Of a stretch of 64,000 bases of DNA, positions 10,212 through 21,149 are shown one piece after another (within the stretch, counting starts at the first letter, position 1; each line of letters begins with the position of its first letter). Below the pieces are notes generated by a model, which was not told the origin of the DNA, searched no databases, and worked only from the letters and a program-made list of their open reading frames with translations. The translations under genes and the position numbers were made by a program. This DNA comes from Vibrio sp. NTOU-M3. GTDB taxonomy: Bacteria > Pseudomonadota > Gammaproteobacteria > Enterobacterales > Vibrionaceae. Location: positions 310,001-374,000 of the forward strand of contig NZ_CP162100.1 in NCBI RefSeq assembly GCF_040869035.1. Reading direction: 5' to 3'.

Positions 10212-10664
10212 ATGCAAGTTATTCTACTTGATAAAATCGGTAACCTAGGTGGTCTTGGCGACACTGTAAACGTTAAATCTGGCTACGCTCGTAACTTCCT
10301 TATCCCTCAAGGTAAAGCAGTTATGGCAACTAAGTCTAACGTTGAAATGTTCGAAACTCGCCGTGCTGAACTAGAAGCTAAAGTTGCTGAGCAACTAGCA
10401 GCTGCAGAAGCGCGCGCTGAGAAAGTTAACGCTCTAGAAGCAGTTGTTATCGCTTCTAAAGCTGGTGACGAAGGTAAACTGTTCGGTTCTATCGGTACTC
10501 GTGACATCGCTGATGCAATCACTGCAGCAGGCGTTGAAGTTGCTAAGAGCGAAGTTCGCCTTCCTGAAGGTGCTCTACGTAACACTGGTGAGTTCGAGAT
10601 CAGCGTTCAACTTCACTCTGAAGTATTCGCAGCTGTGAACCTACAAGTTGTTGCTGCTGAGTAA
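10212..10664 (+). CDS. rplI: 50S ribosomal protein L9
   Basis: 150 residues. The N-terminal rRNA-binding domain ([32 protein letters not shown]) is joined by a long helix to a C-terminal domain. AAGAGGA upstream. Last gene of the operon, closed by a strong terminator. Confidence 0.97.
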   Translation: MQVILLDKIGNLGGLGDTVNVKSGYARNFLIPQGKAVMATKSNVEMFETRRAELEAKVAEQLAAAEARAEKVNALEAVVIASKAGDEGKLFGSIGTRDIADAITAAGVEVAKSEVRLPEGALRNTGEFEISVQLHSEVFAAVNLQVVAAE

Positions 10665-10685
10665 TTCAGTATCAAGACGAATATG

Positions 10686-10717
10686 AAAAACACCAGCTTC
10701 GGCTGGTGTTTTTTTTA
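10686..10717 (+). terminator. Terminator after rplI (bidirectional)
   Basis: CACCAGC (10691-10697), UUCG-type tetraloop TTCG, GCTGGTG (10702-10708), then eight T; the A-run before the stem lets it serve the convergent DUF481 gene too. Confidence 0.93.
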
Positions 10718-10746
10718 TGTCTTTAATTTGCTCTAATCGCAACGCT

Positions 10747-11511
10747 TTAGAATAGAAATAGTAAGTTTGCAGAGAAGACAGTATCTGCTTTTTTAAGCCC
10801 TTCAGGTACCTTATCGTGATACTGGCGAGAATGGGTTAGCTTAAGTGCGATATCTTCTGTGATGTTGTTGGTAATGCTGATATCACTATCGGTTCGGGTG
10901 TTGCTGTGTCCAGACACCATGGTTAAGGTTGTACCGACGCGTAAATTGTCCAGCGCTTGCCACTCGCTATTGATCTTGCCACGAAAAATCGCTTCTTGGA
11001 CGATGTCAGGAAAAATGATGTCATCGTCATCTATTTCATCATGATTAGGTTCTTGGTAGCGAAAGCCTGGCCCCACTTCAAGCTCAAATACGAACGTATC
11101 TGTGTTAGAAAACTGGTAACCCAAACCACCTGACATGGTGTAATCCTTAAAGTAGGCGCTATAGCGTGAGTCAACGCCTTTAAAACTGCCATACAAGTAG
11201 GTTTTAGGACCTAACTTATAGTCACTTTGTGCGGTATAAGTGGATTGACGCTTATCTTCTTCACCATCTTTGTACAATAAGTAAAACTTCCATTCACCAC
11301 TAGTACGGTGGCGCCCAGACGTATAATCGGCACTTAATCGAGAGTTCAGAGATTGTGAATCGGAGTTGCCGGAGTGAGACTGGTAACCAAACTCAACTTC
11401 GCTATTCCAAGGTGATGGGACCTCAATATCCTTTGAGTCTTTGGTGGCATCTTGCGCGTAAACAAAAGGTGCGCTTAACAGCGTAATCCCAAGAAACCAT
11501 ATTTTCGACAC
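10747..11511 (-). CDS. DUF481-family outer-membrane beta-barrel protein
   Basis: 254 residues, YdiY/DUF481 type. The GTG at 11511 has GGAG 6 bases upstream and starts directly at a signal peptide (cleavage after VYA). The frame extends to 11607, but those extra 32 residues precede the signal and are unlikely. The mature part has a barrel pattern of alternating strands (WNSEVEFGYQSHSGNSDSQS, YGSFKGVDSRYSAYFKDY, SGGLGYQF) and ends in the C-terminal aromatic signature NLLFLF. Function unknown; the E. coli homologue is linked to salt stress. Confidence 0.85.
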   Translation of the reverse strand: MSKIWFLGITLLSAPFVYAQDATKDSKDIEVPSPWNSEVEFGYQSHSGNSDSQSLNSRLSADYTSGRHRTSGEWKFYLLYKDGEEDKRQSTYTAQSDYKLGPKTYLYGSFKGVDSRYSAYFKDYTMSGGLGYQFSNTDTFVFELEVGPGFRYQEPNHDEIDDDDIIFPDIVQEAIFRGKINSEWQALDNLRVGTTLTMVSGHSNTRTDSDISITNNITEDIALKLTHSRQYHDKVPEGLKKADTVFSANLLFLF

Positions 11512-11646
11512 AAAGTTCTCCGATATTGATGAAGCTAATGGGTGAATATTAAAAACTTCGCCTCGCTTGTCCGTCAGCAACAGGTTAATTCTCCTTAAGA
11601 AAATCACAAACCCTATCCTACATAATTACAAATCAATTATTCTGGT

Positions 11647-11652
11647 TATAAT
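11647..11652 (+). promoter_or_regulatory. Candidate -10 element for dnaB
   Basis: A perfect TATAAT (11647-11652) preceded by TGGT, 32 bases before the dnaB start. The -35 is poor (TTACAA at 11626 with a 15-base spacer), so the upstream TG may help. Confidence 0.45.
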
Positions 11653-11684
11653 GGGCGGTTAGTTAGTAGTTTTTGAGCATCCTC

Positions 11685-13109
11685 ATGGCAGACACCAGAA
11701 TCGATACAAAGTTGGATCCACGCAAGCGCAAACCGTTAGATGCGCAAGTCGACGCAATTAAAGTTCCTCCTCATTCTCTAGAAGCAGAGCAGTCCGTGAT
11801 TGGTGGTTTGTTGTTGGACAATGAGCGCTGGGATACGGTCGCAGAGCGTGTGGTTGCGAAAGATTTTTACAGCAGACCACATCGATTGATTTTCGATGGG
11901 GTGAAAACGATTCTGGAAGACAGTAAGCCACTCGATCTGATCACACTATCGGAGTTTCTTGAGCAGCGTGAGCAGCTAGAGGATGTTGGCGGTTTTGCTT
12001 ACCTTGCTGATCTGGTTAAGAATACCCCGAGTGCTGCCAATATCAACGCATACGCCGATATTGTGGCTGAGCGCGCGTTAGTTCGTGACTTGATTGGGGT
12101 CGCAAATGAAATTGCAGATGCTGGTTATGATCCGCAAGGGCGCAGTTCAGAAGACTTGGTCGATCTTGCGGAAAGTAAGGTTTTTGCAATTGCTGAGTCT
12201 CGTACTAATGAAAGTGAAGGCCCTCAGAATGTCGATAACATTCTTGAGAAAACCCTTGAGCGTATCGAACTCTTATATAAGACCCCACAAGATGGCGTAA
12301 CGGGTGTTGACACTGGCTTTACCGATTTAAATAAGAAAACTGCGGGTTTGCAGGGTTCGGACTTGGTGATTGTGGCAGCGCGTCCATCGATGGGTAAAAC
12401 CACTTTTGCGATGAACCTGTGTGAGAATGCGGCGATGTCACAAGACAAGCCCGTTTTGATCTTCTCACTGGAGATGCCTTCAGAACAGATCATGATGCGT
12501 ATGTTGGCGTCACTGTCTCGTGTTGACCAAACCAAGATCCGTACTGGCCAGCTTGATGATGAGGATTGGGCGCGTATTTCTTCTACCATGGGGATCCTGA
12601 TGCAGAAGAAAAACATGTACATTGATGACAGTTCTGGTTTGACACCAACCGAAGTTCGTTCTCGTGCTCGTCGTATTGCCAGAGAGCATGGTGGGTTATC
12701 AATGATCATGGTCGACTACTTGCAGTTGATGCGAGTGCCTGCGCTGTCAGATAACCGTACACTCGAAATTGCCGAGATCTCTCGTTCATTAAAAGCACTG
12801 GCGAAAGAATTGAACGTTCCTGTTGTTGCTCTGTCTCAGTTAAACCGTTCTTTGGAGCAACGTGCAGACAAACGCCCAGTGAACTCTGATTTGCGTGAAT
12901 CGGGCTCCATCGAGCAGGATGCTGACTTGATCATGTTTATTTACCGTGATGAAGTTTATAACCCAGAAAGTTCGATGAAAGGGACGGCAGAAATCATTTT
13001 AGGTAAGCAACGTAACGGCCCGATTGGCTCGGTACGTTTGACTTTCCAAGGACAATGGTCTCGTTTCGACAATTATGCTGGCCCAGCATTTGATATGGAT
13101 GATGAGTAA
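11685..13109 (+). CDS. dnaB: Replicative DNA helicase DnaB
   Basis: 474-residue hexameric 5'-3' helicase of the replication fork. An N-terminal primase-binding domain starts at about residue 30 ([19 protein letters not shown]). The RecA-like motor carries Walker [10 protein letters not shown], Walker [11 protein letters not shown] and the [13 protein letters not shown] arginine-finger region. The ATG at 11685 fits the family; the upstream in-frame TTG adds only four residues. No intein is present. alr follows after 13 bases. Confidence 0.97.
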   Translation: MADTRIDTKLDPRKRKPLDAQVDAIKVPPHSLEAEQSVIGGLLLDNERWDTVAERVVAKDFYSRPHRLIFDGVKTILEDSKPLDLITLSEFLEQREQLEDVGGFAYLADLVKNTPSAANINAYADIVAERALVRDLIGVANEIADAGYDPQGRSSEDLVDLAESKVFAIAESRTNESEGPQNVDNILEKTLERIELLYKTPQDGVTGVDTGFTDLNKKTAGLQGSDLVIVAARPSMGKTTFAMNLCENAAMSQDKPVLIFSLEMPSEQIMMRMLASLSRVDQTKIRTGQLDDEDWARISSTMGILMQKKNMYIDDSSGLTPTEVRSRARRIAREHGGLSMIMVDYLQLMRVPALSDNRTLEIAEISRSLKALAKELNVPVVALSQLNRSLEQRADKRPVNSDLRESGSIEQDADLIMFIYRDEVYNPESSMKGTAEIILGKQRNGPIGSVRLTFQGQWSRFDNYAGPAFDMDDE

Positions 13110-13122
13110 TTCAATGAGCTAT

Positions 13123-14196
13123 ATGAAAGCAGCTACGGCATGTGTAGAGCTATCTGCACTGCAACATAACCTGCAACAGATCAAGCAACAAGCGCCACAC
13201 AGTAAAGTGATGGCCGTTGTGAAAGCGAATGGCTATGGTCATGGGCTGCGTCATATTGCGAAACATGCACAGGGAGCCGATGCTTTTGGGGTTGCGCGTA
13301 TTGAAGAAGCGCTTCAACTGCGCGCCAGTGGTGTCGTGAAACCGATCTTATTGTTGGAAGGTTTCTATTCTTCTGGCGATTTGCCTATTTTAGTCACCAA
13401 TAATATTCAGACCGTCGTTCATTGTGAAGAGCAGTTAGATGCGTTAGAACAAGCAGATCTTGAAGTTCCGGTTGTGGTCTGGCTGAAAGTTGATAGTGGC
13501 ATGCATCGCTTAGGGGTGCGCCCCGAACAATTCGATGAATTTGTTCACCGTTTAAAAGCATGCAGCAATGTGGCGAAACCATTGCGTTATATGAGCCATT
13601 TTGGTTGTGCTGACGAACTGGATAAAAGTACCACCAATGAACAAGCGGATCTGTTCCTGTCACTGACTGATGGGTGTGAAGGTGAGCGCTCTCTCGCCGC
13701 TTCTGCGGGGTTACTTGCTTGGCCTGACAGCCAATTAGATTGGGTTCGTCCGGGGATCATTATGTATGGTGTTTCTCCATTTAGTGACAAAACGGCGGAG
13801 GAGCTAGGTTATCGACCTGTTATGACTCTTAAATCCCACCTTATTGCCGTGCGGGATGTGAAAGCGGGAGAAAGTGTCGGGTACGGTGGGATCTGGACCA
13901 GTGAACGCGACACTAAAGTCGGTGTGATTGCCATAGGTTACGGAGACGGCTATCCAAGAACGGCTCCGAATGGGACACCTGTGTTAGTTAATGGTCGAAA
14001 AGTGCCAGTAGCTGGACGAGTCTCGATGGATATGCTGACGGTGGACTTAGGACCAAACGCTAGCGATCTCGTTGGTGATGAAGCCATTTTATGGGGACAG
14101 GATCTGCCAGTTGAAGAAGTAGCGCAGCACATTGGCACCATTGCCTATGAGTTGGTTACCAAGTTAACCTCTCGCGTTGAGATGGAATACCGTTAA
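13123..14196 (+). CDS. alr: Alanine racemase
   Basis: 357-residue PLP enzyme that supplies D-alanine for peptidoglycan. PLP-binding Lys34 lies in [13 protein letters not shown], and the catalytic Tyr in [10 protein letters not shown] start it at the ATG at 13123 ([10 protein letters not shown]), matching the E. coli and V. cholerae N-termini; an in-frame ATG at 13114 adds three residues. The dnaB-alr pairing is conserved. No signal peptide is present, so this is not the periplasmic broad-specificity racemase BsrV. Confidence 0.94.
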   Translation: MKAATACVELSALQHNLQQIKQQAPHSKVMAVVKANGYGHGLRHIAKHAQGADAFGVARIEEALQLRASGVVKPILLLEGFYSSGDLPILVTNNIQTVVHCEEQLDALEQADLEVPVVVWLKVDSGMHRLGVRPEQFDEFVHRLKACSNVAKPLRYMSHFGCADELDKSTTNEQADLFLSLTDGCEGERSLAASAGLLAWPDSQLDWVRPGIIMYGVSPFSDKTAEELGYRPVMTLKSHLIAVRDVKAGESVGYGGIWTSERDTKVGVIAIGYGDGYPRTAPNGTPVLVNGRKVPVAGRVSMDMLTVDLGPNASDLVGDEAILWGQDLPVEEVAQHIGTIAYELVTKLTSRVEMEYR

Positions 14197-14205
14197 TTAA
14201 ACAGA

Positions 14206-14233
14206 AATGCAGGCTTTCGGCCTGCATTTTTTA
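14206..14233 (+). terminator. Terminator after alr (bidirectional)
   Basis: AATGCAGGC (14206-14214), loop TTTCG, GCCTGCATT, then T-run; it lies between convergent alr and the YjbQ-family gene. Confidence 0.88.
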
Positions 14234-14240
14234 TAGGTGG

Positions 14241-14660
14241 TTACTCACCTTGTATGGTCGCAATTATTTTTCGGCTACCACCGTGATCACGATGTTCCCC
14301 CAAATAAATGCCCTGCCATGTCCCTAATGCTAAACGTCCGTTACTGATAGGGATCATTACGCTCGCACCCAATATCGAGGCCTTGATATGTGCAGGCATA
14401 TCATCATCACCTTCGTAGGTATGTTGGTAATAAGCAGCTCGTTCTGGCACAAATTGGTTGAAGTGTTGCTCCATATCAAGACGAACGGTTGGATCGGCAT
14501 TCTCATTTAAGGTCAAACTGGCAGAGGTGTGTTGAATAAAGAGCTGTAACATTCCCACAGAAAGACCGCTAATTTGAGGTAATTGTTGTTCAATTTCATC
14601 AGTGATCAGGTGAAAACCGCGCTTTCTAGCTTGGAGTTGGAGCGTTCGTTGAACCCACAT
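14241..14660 (-). CDS. YjbQ family (UPF0047) protein
   Basis: 139 residues, full length. The family motifs are all present: [33 protein letters not shown] and [16 protein letters not shown]. Homologues show weak thiamine-phosphate synthase activity in vitro and carry a conserved His/Glu site; the physiological role is unsettled. It is transcribed towards alr. The 291 bases to pgi hold the divergent promoters and no further gene. Confidence 0.88.
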   Translation of the reverse strand: MWVQRTLQLQARKRGFHLITDEIEQQLPQISGLSVGMLQLFIQHTSASLTLNENADPTVRLDMEQHFNQFVPERAAYYQHTYEGDDDMPAHIKASILGASVMIPISNGRLALGTWQGIYLGEHRDHGGSRKIIATIQGE

Positions 14661-14951
14661 ATGGCATCCTCTATATTCTATTTGGCAAATGAATAGAGAG
14701 GCGTTATCTTCTCTATCCAGATATTATGGTTCTTCTGACCATTGGAATTGCTTTACGTGACCTACCTCAATGATGGGGTAAATCGGCTGAGTCATAATTG
14801 CGACTTGAAAATTTATTACAAAGTTTTTGCTGCAATTTCGCAATGTAGAAACGACACTAATTTTATTTGCTTAATCGGGGGCTTCTGCAATTCTAAACAT
14901 TATGCTTAGGATTTGTAGAGTGAAACCTACTGTAACATCGGGATCAATACC
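14661..14951. other. Intergenic region between the YjbQ gene and pgi
   Basis: Contains only the divergent upstream regions. An AT-rich stretch at 14790-14870 and CTTAATCGGGGGCTTCTGC at 14871-14888 are visible, but I could not pick a convincing -35/-10 pair. No RNA gene is recognised. Confidence 0.5.
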
Positions 14952-16604
14952 ATGTTGAAAAATATCAACCCAACGCAAACACCAGCGTGGAATGCACTGA
15001 CTGCACACTTCGAATCTGCACAAGATATGGATCTAAAAGCGCTATTTGCTCAGGACGCGACTCGTTTTGACAAATTTTCAGCGCGCTTTGGTGACGACAT
15101 TCTTGTCGATTATTCTAAGAACCTGATCAACGAAGAAACACTAAAACACTTGTTTGCGTTAGCACAAGAAACAGAGCTTAAGTCTGCAATTGAAGCGATG
15201 TTCAGTGGTGAAGCGATTAACCAAACGGAAGGTCGCGCTGTACTTCATACGGCTCTTCGTAACCGCAGCAACAAGCCAGTAATGGTGGATGGCGAAGACG
15301 TGATGCCTGCAGTTAATGCAGTACTTGAGAAAATGAAATCGTTCACTGACCGCGTTATCGGCGGCGAGTGGAAAGGTTACACAGGCAAAGCGATCACTGA
15401 TATCGTAAACATCGGTATCGGTGGCTCTGACCTAGGTCCTTACATGGTGACTGAAGCGCTAGCACCATACAAAAACCACCTAAACCTACACTTTGTTTCT
15501 AACGTTGATGGTACTCATATCGTTGAAACATTGAAGAAAGTAAACCCAGAAACAACGCTATTCCTAGTTGCGTCTAAGACGTTTACCACTCAAGAGACAA
15601 TGACTAACGCACACAGTGCGCGTGATTGGTTCCTAGCTTCTGCGGGTGATGAAGCACACGTTGCTAAGCACTTTGCGGCGCTTTCAACTAACGCACCAGC
15701 GGTATCTGAGTTCGGTATCGATACTGACAACATGTTTGAGTTCTGGGATTGGGTTGGTGGTCGTTACTCTCTATGGTCAGCAATCGGTCTTTCTATCGCG
15801 CTTGCTGTCGGTTACGACAACTTTATTGAGCTACTAGACGGTGCGCACGAGATGGATAACCACTTCGCGTCTACTGAACTAGAAAGCAACATCCCTGTGA
15901 TCCTTGCGCTTATCGGTCTATGGTACAACAACTTCCACGGTGCTGAATCAGAAGCAATTCTACCTTACGATCAGTACATGCACCGTTTTGCTGCGTACTT
16001 CCAGCAGGGCAATATGGAATCAAATGGTAAATACGTTGACCGTGACGGCAATGCCGTAACTTACCAAACTGGCCCAATCATTTGGGGTGAGCCGGGAACT
16101 AATGGCCAGCACGCGTTCTACCAGTTGATCCACCAAGGTACTAAACTGATCCCATGTGATTTCATCGCACCAGCAATCAGCCATAACCCAGCAGGCGATC
16201 ATCACCAGAAGCTAATGTCTAACTTCTTTGCTCAAACAGAAGCGCTGGCATTTGGTAAAGACGAAGCGACAGTAAAAGCTGAATTTGCTAAAGCAGGTAA
16301 GAGCGAAGAAGAAGCGGCGACACTAGCACCATTCAAAGTGTTTGAAGGAAACCGCCCAACGAACTCAATCCTAGTTAAGCAGATCACACCTCGTACGCTA
16401 GGTAACTTGATTGCGATGTACGAGCATAAAATCTTTGCTCAGGGCGTTATTTGGAACATCTTTAGTTTTGACCAGTGGGGCGTGGAACTTGGTAAGCAAC
16501 TTGCGAACCAAATTCTACCAGAGTTAGCTGACAGCTCAGACATTAGCTCTCACGATAGTTCAACAAACGGCTTGATCAACGCATTTAAAGCATTTAAAGC
16601 ATAA
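14952..16604 (+). CDS. pgi: Glucose-6-phosphate isomerase
   Basis: 550 residues (E. coli enzyme 549). It interconverts glucose-6-phosphate and fructose-6-phosphate in glycolysis and gluconeogenesis. It shows [35 protein letters not shown] and the C-terminal signature [13 protein letters not shown]. Monocistronic, with terminators on both sides. fbp, another gluconeogenic enzyme, lies in the same window but is not linked. Confidence 0.97.
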   Translation: MLKNINPTQTPAWNALTAHFESAQDMDLKALFAQDATRFDKFSARFGDDILVDYSKNLINEETLKHLFALAQETELKSAIEAMFSGEAINQTEGRAVLHTALRNRSNKPVMVDGEDVMPAVNAVLEKMKSFTDRVIGGEWKGYTGKAITDIVNIGIGGSDLGPYMVTEALAPYKNHLNLHFVSNVDGTHIVETLKKVNPETTLFLVASKTFTTQETMTNAHSARDWFLASAGDEAHVAKHFAALSTNAPAVSEFGIDTDNMFEFWDWVGGRYSLWSAIGLSIALAVGYDNFIELLDGAHEMDNHFASTELESNIPVILALIGLWYNNFHGAESEAILPYDQYMHRFAAYFQQGNMESNGKYVDRDGNAVTYQTGPIIWGEPGTNGQHAFYQLIHQGTKLIPCDFIAPAISHNPAGDHHQKLMSNFFAQTEALAFGKDEATVKAEFAKAGKSEEEAATLAPFKVFEGNRPTNSILVKQITPRTLGNLIAMYEHKIFAQGVIWNIFSFDQWGVELGKQLANQILPELADSSDISSHDSSTNGLINAFKAFKA

Positions 16605-16626
16605 GTTGTTTGCTGCTTAAAATAGA

Positions 16627-16656
16627 AAACGCCAGCCTTTAGGCTGGCGTTTTTGT
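16627..16656 (+). terminator. Terminator after pgi (bidirectional)
   Basis: ACGCCAGCC (16629-16637), TTTA loop, GGCTGGCGT (16642-16650), flanked by A- and T-runs; shared with the convergent gene that ends at 16662. Confidence 0.9.
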
Positions 16657-16661
16657 ATGGG

Positions 16662-17558
16662 TTAAACAGTGTGATGTACCGTGCTTTTCACTTCCGTATG
16701 CACGGTAAACTTCTGGCTCAGCACCGCCATCATTTGATCGTAATATTGCATATTGGGTTTATTGCCTAACAGCTTGCACAGTTCATTACCAGTTGGACTG
16801 AAGCGGTAATAAAGTAAACGAATTCCTTTGCCATGAGCTTGCAGTGACAACTGCTTACCTTGATATTTTAATGGTAAAGCTGGCTCCAGTTCGATTTCAC
16901 CAGATTCTAATTCAGTGCCGTGCATGAGGCCTAGTTCAAATAACACCAATAGGCTGGAGTAGGGTAATTGGAAGCTGCCAATATTAATATTGCTGGTCGT
17001 GCTGCGTTTACCAAAGCTAAAGATGCCTCCTTGAGCGCGGTACCCCACCAATAATTTACGACTGTTGTCGCCACCAAAACTGCAGGCAAGAGAAGCTGCA
17101 CGTTGTAAAATCTGCGCTTCTTTCGGGGTCATGTCTTGCAGCACTTTCAACGCTTTCATCGAGGTGGAACCGGGGTTGGTTACTTCACGTTTCAGTACCT
17201 GTGCCCAAAGTCGCTGCATTGATGGATTATGAACTTCCTGAGCCATATCGAAAAAGCGGTACAACCAATCTTGGTCTGGATCGCCAGCCGTTTCATCTTT
17301 GCACGAGAGGTGAGCCAGTTTGAGAATTTGTTCGAGGTTTTTCTGCCGCTGTTCTCTGCGCTTTCTTTCTCGATTTAATGCTCGTTCCAGCGCGGGTTTT
17401 TCTGGCTTTTCTGTCTGCAGCAGGGCATCCAGACCGTTGATTTGAGCAATGTTAAGGATGCGACTTGCACTGTCTTTTATGTAGGTACTTTTCTTGTCCT
17501 GACGCGAGCTTTGGCTGGGCTCGTGCTCGATCACGACAGGTTTATTGCTCTCGGCCAT
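16662..17558 (-). CDS. TIGR03899-like uncharacterised protein
   Basis: 298 residues, probably cytosolic (no signal or membrane span). A charged coiled-coil-like stretch (RALNRERKRREQRQKNLEQIL, about residues 78-98) is followed by a conserved core with QDWLYRFFDMAQEVHNPSMQRLWAQVLKREV and MTPKEAQILQRAASLAC. It resembles the family NCBI names TIGR03899 (from memory), and DUF2806-like toxin-antitoxin-associated proteins share the MQRLWA pattern. No function is known. The gene stands alone. Confidence 0.65.
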   Translation of the reverse strand: MAESNKPVVIEHEPSQSSRQDKKSTYIKDSASRILNIAQINGLDALLQTEKPEKPALERALNRERKRREQRQKNLEQILKLAHLSCKDETAGDPDQDWLYRFFDMAQEVHNPSMQRLWAQVLKREVTNPGSTSMKALKVLQDMTPKEAQILQRAASLACSFGGDNSRKLLVGYRAQGGIFSFGKRSTTSNINIGSFQLPYSSLLVLFELGLMHGTELESGEIELEPALPLKYQGKQLSLQAHGKGIRLLYYRFSPTGNELCKLLGNKPNMQYYDQMMAVLSQKFTVHTEVKSTVHHTV

Positions 17559-17713
17559 AATCTTTAACTCGAAACTTTAGTGGTAATAAAGAATTACTCT
17601 ACCTCGGAAAACCGAGCCTCGCTACTGAAACTATGTGAGCCGCTTTAGAAATTTGCGCTATCACAATTGATAATAAATTGTTAAAATTGTTATTGAAGTT
17701 TTTGAGAGGGCTT

Positions 17714-17818
17714 ATGAAGTTTCTGAATGAAAATAAACTGAGAAAGCACCTGTCAATCGCCTTGCTTTTGCTAGTTTACCTTGCCGTTCTGGTTTATTTG
17801 TCCAGATACATAAGTTAA
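17714..17818 (+). CDS. Small single-span membrane peptide (34 residues)
   Basis: Open frame MKFLNENKLRKHLS... ending RYIS. It has a short positively charged N-terminus (four Lys/Arg and one His in the first 12 residues), then about 16 hydrophobic residues (IALLLLVYLAVLVYLS) and a short polar end: a typical small inner-membrane protein with the N-terminus inside. GAGAGGG lies 4 bases before the ATG. It sits in the 298-base gap between two leftward genes and is oppositely oriented to both. Function unknown; expression is not shown. Confidence 0.5.
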   Translation: MKFLNENKLRKHLSIALLLLVYLAVLVYLSRYIS

Positions 17819-17828
17819 AGCAGGATAA

Positions 17829-17850
17829 TTAACAGGTGTCTTTTTGTTAA
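17829..17850 (-). terminator. Weak hairpin downstream of the DUF3299 gene
   Basis: TTAACA (17829-17834) pairs with TGTTAA (17845-17850) in an AT-rich setting between the zinc operon end and the small ORF. Too weak to be confident as a terminator. Confidence 0.25.
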
Positions 17851-17856
17851 TCTTGT

Positions 17857-18360
17857 TTACATATCGTCGTATTCAGCGATTGCTGTTCCTTCGATGACGT
17901 AACCTGTTTCAGCCAGTTCATGGCTAATAGTTTCTGTTTTTAATGTACCTATCACGTAAATCACATCCCATAATTGTTGTACAGGCGCGCCTTTAGGGAA
18001 TCGTACATAAATAATTTGATTCGGTGGTGGTGGTGGCACATGAATGCATGCGCCAAAATATGGCACTAATAAAAACTCTGTTACGGTATTTTCATCCCCT
18101 TCTAATGGGATCACAAACCCAGGGATTTTCACCTTACTACCATTCAGCTCTTGTCGTACGCTGCCAACTTTGGATTGCTGAGCTGCATTGCCTGAATGAT
18201 CTTGTGCCATCGGCATGCCGATGGCATCAAACTGATTTCGCTCTTTCTCTGGCACCAGATCTATCCAGTCTAAGGTTAAAATATCTTCCGAGGCGTAGCT
18301 GTAAGGGGCTGCAAAAGCCGTAAATACCAGCAGCAATGGAAGCAGCAGTTTTCTTATCAT
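17857..18360 (-). CDS. DUF3299 periplasmic protein, last gene of the zinc operon
   Basis: 167 residues with a signal peptide (cleavage near SYA-SE). The core carries KVKIPGFVIPLEGDENTVTEFLLVPYFGACIHVPPPPPNQ, whose CIHVPPPPPNQ segment is the hallmark of DUF3299. Cys and His side by side could bind metal. It follows the permease gene by 4 bases, so it is in the same transcript as zrgA. From the V. cholerae literature (recalled) this operon includes five genes, zrgABCDE; I do not assign the letter for this one. Confidence 0.8.
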   Translation of the reverse strand: MIRKLLLPLLLVFTAFAAPYSYASEDILTLDWIDLVPEKERNQFDAIGMPMAQDHSGNAAQQSKVGSVRQELNGSKVKIPGFVIPLEGDENTVTEFLLVPYFGACIHVPPPPPNQIIYVRFPKGAPVQQLWDVIYVIGTLKTETISHELAETGYVIEGTAIAEYDDM

Positions 18361-18364
18361 CGTA

Positions 18365-19624
18365 TTAAATCCTAATTGTCATTCCGTCACTAAGAGATTG
18401 TCGGTAAGCGCGCAGTGCCGGAATAAATCCGATCACGATGCCCGCTAGTTGAACAAAACCTAATAGCATCCATTCGTGTGGGGTGATTGAAGTAATTGCC
18501 AGATTGAGTCCGTAATTTTGTTGGATAAAAGGGTGCGCTAAGCCAAGCAGCAAATAAACGCCGAGCACTCCAGCAATAATACCAATACTGGTGAGTGCGC
18601 TGGCCTCTAATATCAATAGAGAAAACACATGGCGTGGTCTTGCCCCCATCGCGCGGAGAATTGCCATCTCACGACGACGTTCCTGTAAGCTGGTCAATAA
18701 ACTGCTCAACATCCCCAGTAAGCCTGCTACGACTACAAAGATAGAAACAGCCATCAATGCTTGTTCTGCCACAGACATCATGCCCCATAATTCATGCAGC
18801 GCGACACCCGGCATAATCGCGCTGAGTGGCTCTTTAGGGTAAGTGTTGATCTGTCGTTGTAGCGCGAAGGTCTGTATTTTGGATTTTAGCCCAAGCAACA
18901 TGGCCGTGATTTGCTTTGGTTGGAAATCGTATTGCTTAAGTTGCTCCGCACTTGGTGTGTTACCAAGATGAGCGCCTGATTCCCAGCCGACATGAATAGC
19001 TTCGATGGCTTCCAGCGAAACGTGAACGGTTTTATCCACTGGTGTCCCTGTTGGTGCAAGAATACCGACGACTTTAAAAGGTAAGTTTTCGTGGCGGCTG
19101 AAGCCCACGTCGCTGATCCCATGCGCGATAATAATTTCACTACCAATCTGGTAGCCGAGCTGTTTGGCAACATCGGCGCCAAGTACGGTTTCAAACAACC
19201 CATGAAATTCTTGACCTTGCTGGAAGGCTAACGGTTGTTTCTGCCCATAGCGGTAATGTTCGAAATAGCTGTGATTCGTGCCCATGACACGAAAGCCTTT
19301 ATGGGAATCGCCTAATGAAATGGGGATTGCCCATGCGACACTGCGGTGTTGGCTAAATTCCTGATAGCTTTTCCAGTCAATGTTATTGGTTGCATTACCA
19401 ATGCGAAATACTGAATACAGCAGCAGGTTTACCTGTCCAGAGCGCCCACCGACGATTAAATCTGTTCCTGAAATGGTGTTGGCAAAGCTGCTTTTGGCTT
19501 GGGTTCGAATGCGCTCTACTCCCATAAGCAGTATGACAGAGATAGCGACAGTAAGAATGGTCAGAATAGCAGTCGCTTTACGGTTACGAACGCTTTTCCA
19601 AGCTAGGGTCATCGTGGTACTCAT
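18365..19624 (-). CDS. ABC transporter permease, MacB/FtsX type (zinc operon)
   Basis: 419 residues. One N-terminal membrane span (TAILTILTVAISVILLMGV) is followed by a large periplasmic domain (about residues 40-270) and three C-terminal spans within an FtsX domain (LMAVSIFVVVAGLLGMLSS, SIGIIAGVLGVYLLLGLAH, MLLGFVQLAGIVIGFIPAL). This is the LolCE/MacB topology rather than a ZnuB-like channel. Such permeases usually perform mechanotransmission on periplasmic partners, not import of small solutes. It overlaps the ATPase gene by 4 bases. Probably ZrgC by recalled order. Confidence 0.85.
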   Translation of the reverse strand: MSTTMTLAWKSVRNRKATAILTILTVAISVILLMGVERIRTQAKSSFANTISGTDLIVGGRSGQVNLLLYSVFRIGNATNNIDWKSYQEFSQHRSVAWAIPISLGDSHKGFRVMGTNHSYFEHYRYGQKQPLAFQQGQEFHGLFETVLGADVAKQLGYQIGSEIIIAHGISDVGFSRHENLPFKVVGILAPTGTPVDKTVHVSLEAIEAIHVGWESGAHLGNTPSAEQLKQYDFQPKQITAMLLGLKSKIQTFALQRQINTYPKEPLSAIMPGVALHELWGMMSVAEQALMAVSIFVVVAGLLGMLSSLLTSLQERRREMAILRAMGARPRHVFSLLILEASALTSIGIIAGVLGVYLLLGLAHPFIQQNYGLNLAITSITPHEWMLLGFVQLAGIVIGFIPALRAYRQSLSDGMTIRI

Positions 19625-20337
19625 GCTACCCCTCCGGCTTGGTTGAGTTTATTTAGGTGCACCGTCTGGTCAAATAGAGATTCCAATGTTGGATCATGGC
19701 TGACAAACAGTAGCGTCGATTTCGCTTGATTCGACTGCTCCATTAACAGCTCAATAAACGCCGCTCGGTTTTCATAATCCAGTGAAGAGGTGGGCTCATC
19801 GGCAATGATTAATGGTGGTGCGCCAATCAAAGCTCTGGCAGCGGCGACGCGTTGTTGTTGACCAATACTGAGCTCAACGACAGGCTTGTTGATGTAGGAA
19901 GAAGGAAGATGCAATCTATCTAGCAGTTGTTTCGCTTCATGGTGAAGGTCGCCTTGCACGCGTTGTTTACGTAACGCAGAAAAGCGGCAGGGAAGCGTCA
20001 CATTTTCTACAACACTTAAGTACGGTAGCAAATTAAATTGTTGGAAAATATAACCAAGATGATCTGCACGGAAACGGTCACGTTGGCTACCTTTCATAGC
20101 TGATAAATTTTGTCCCAGTACGTAAACATTCCCTTGTTGTGGGCGATTAATACCGGTGAGAAGGCTTAGCAGTGTCGATTTACCACAGCCGCTTGGACCT
20201 TTGATAAATAAATGCTCACCCGCTTGAATACGAAATTGAGGAATATCCAGAGTCGGTTCGGCTGTTTCACTCCATCGAAACACCACCTGCTGCAGTTCAA
20301 CAACAGGATTTGAGCGCGAGACTTGTTTCATCGTCAT
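19621..20337 (-). CDS. ABC transporter ATP-binding protein (zinc operon)
   Basis: 238 residues, MacB/LolD class. Walker A is GPSGCGKSTLL, Walker B LIIADEPTSSLD, and the switch His lies in LLFVSHDPTLE. The signature is LSIGQQQRV rather than LSGGQ, a variant common in this class. Translation of the permease overlaps its stop by 4 bases. It is 61 bases downstream of zrgA. Probably ZrgB by recalled order. Confidence 0.87.
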   Translation of the reverse strand: MTMKQVSRSNPVVELQQVVFRWSETAEPTLDIPQFRIQAGEHLFIKGPSGCGKSTLLSLLTGINRPQQGNVYVLGQNLSAMKGSQRDRFRADHLGYIFQQFNLLPYLSVVENVTLPCRFSALRKQRVQGDLHHEAKQLLDRLHLPSSYINKPVVELSIGQQQRVAAARALIGAPPLIIADEPTSSLDYENRAAFIELLMEQSNQAKSTLLFVSHDPTLESLFDQTVHLNKLNQAGGVA

Positions 20338-20398
20338 CTACCCGGTTCTTTATTCACATAAGTCGCACTGGCAAAACGGTTCTGCCAGCGCGATATGG

Positions 20399-21100
<702 letters not shown>

Positions 21101-21149
21101 TGTTTTTCCTATAATTTTAGTTAAATCGTTCAGTAATCTGGGGATCTAA

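Noticed and set aside
12224..12709. 161-codon open frame antisense to dnaB
   Set aside because: Shadow of a conserved gene, with no ribosome site and no protein-family features.
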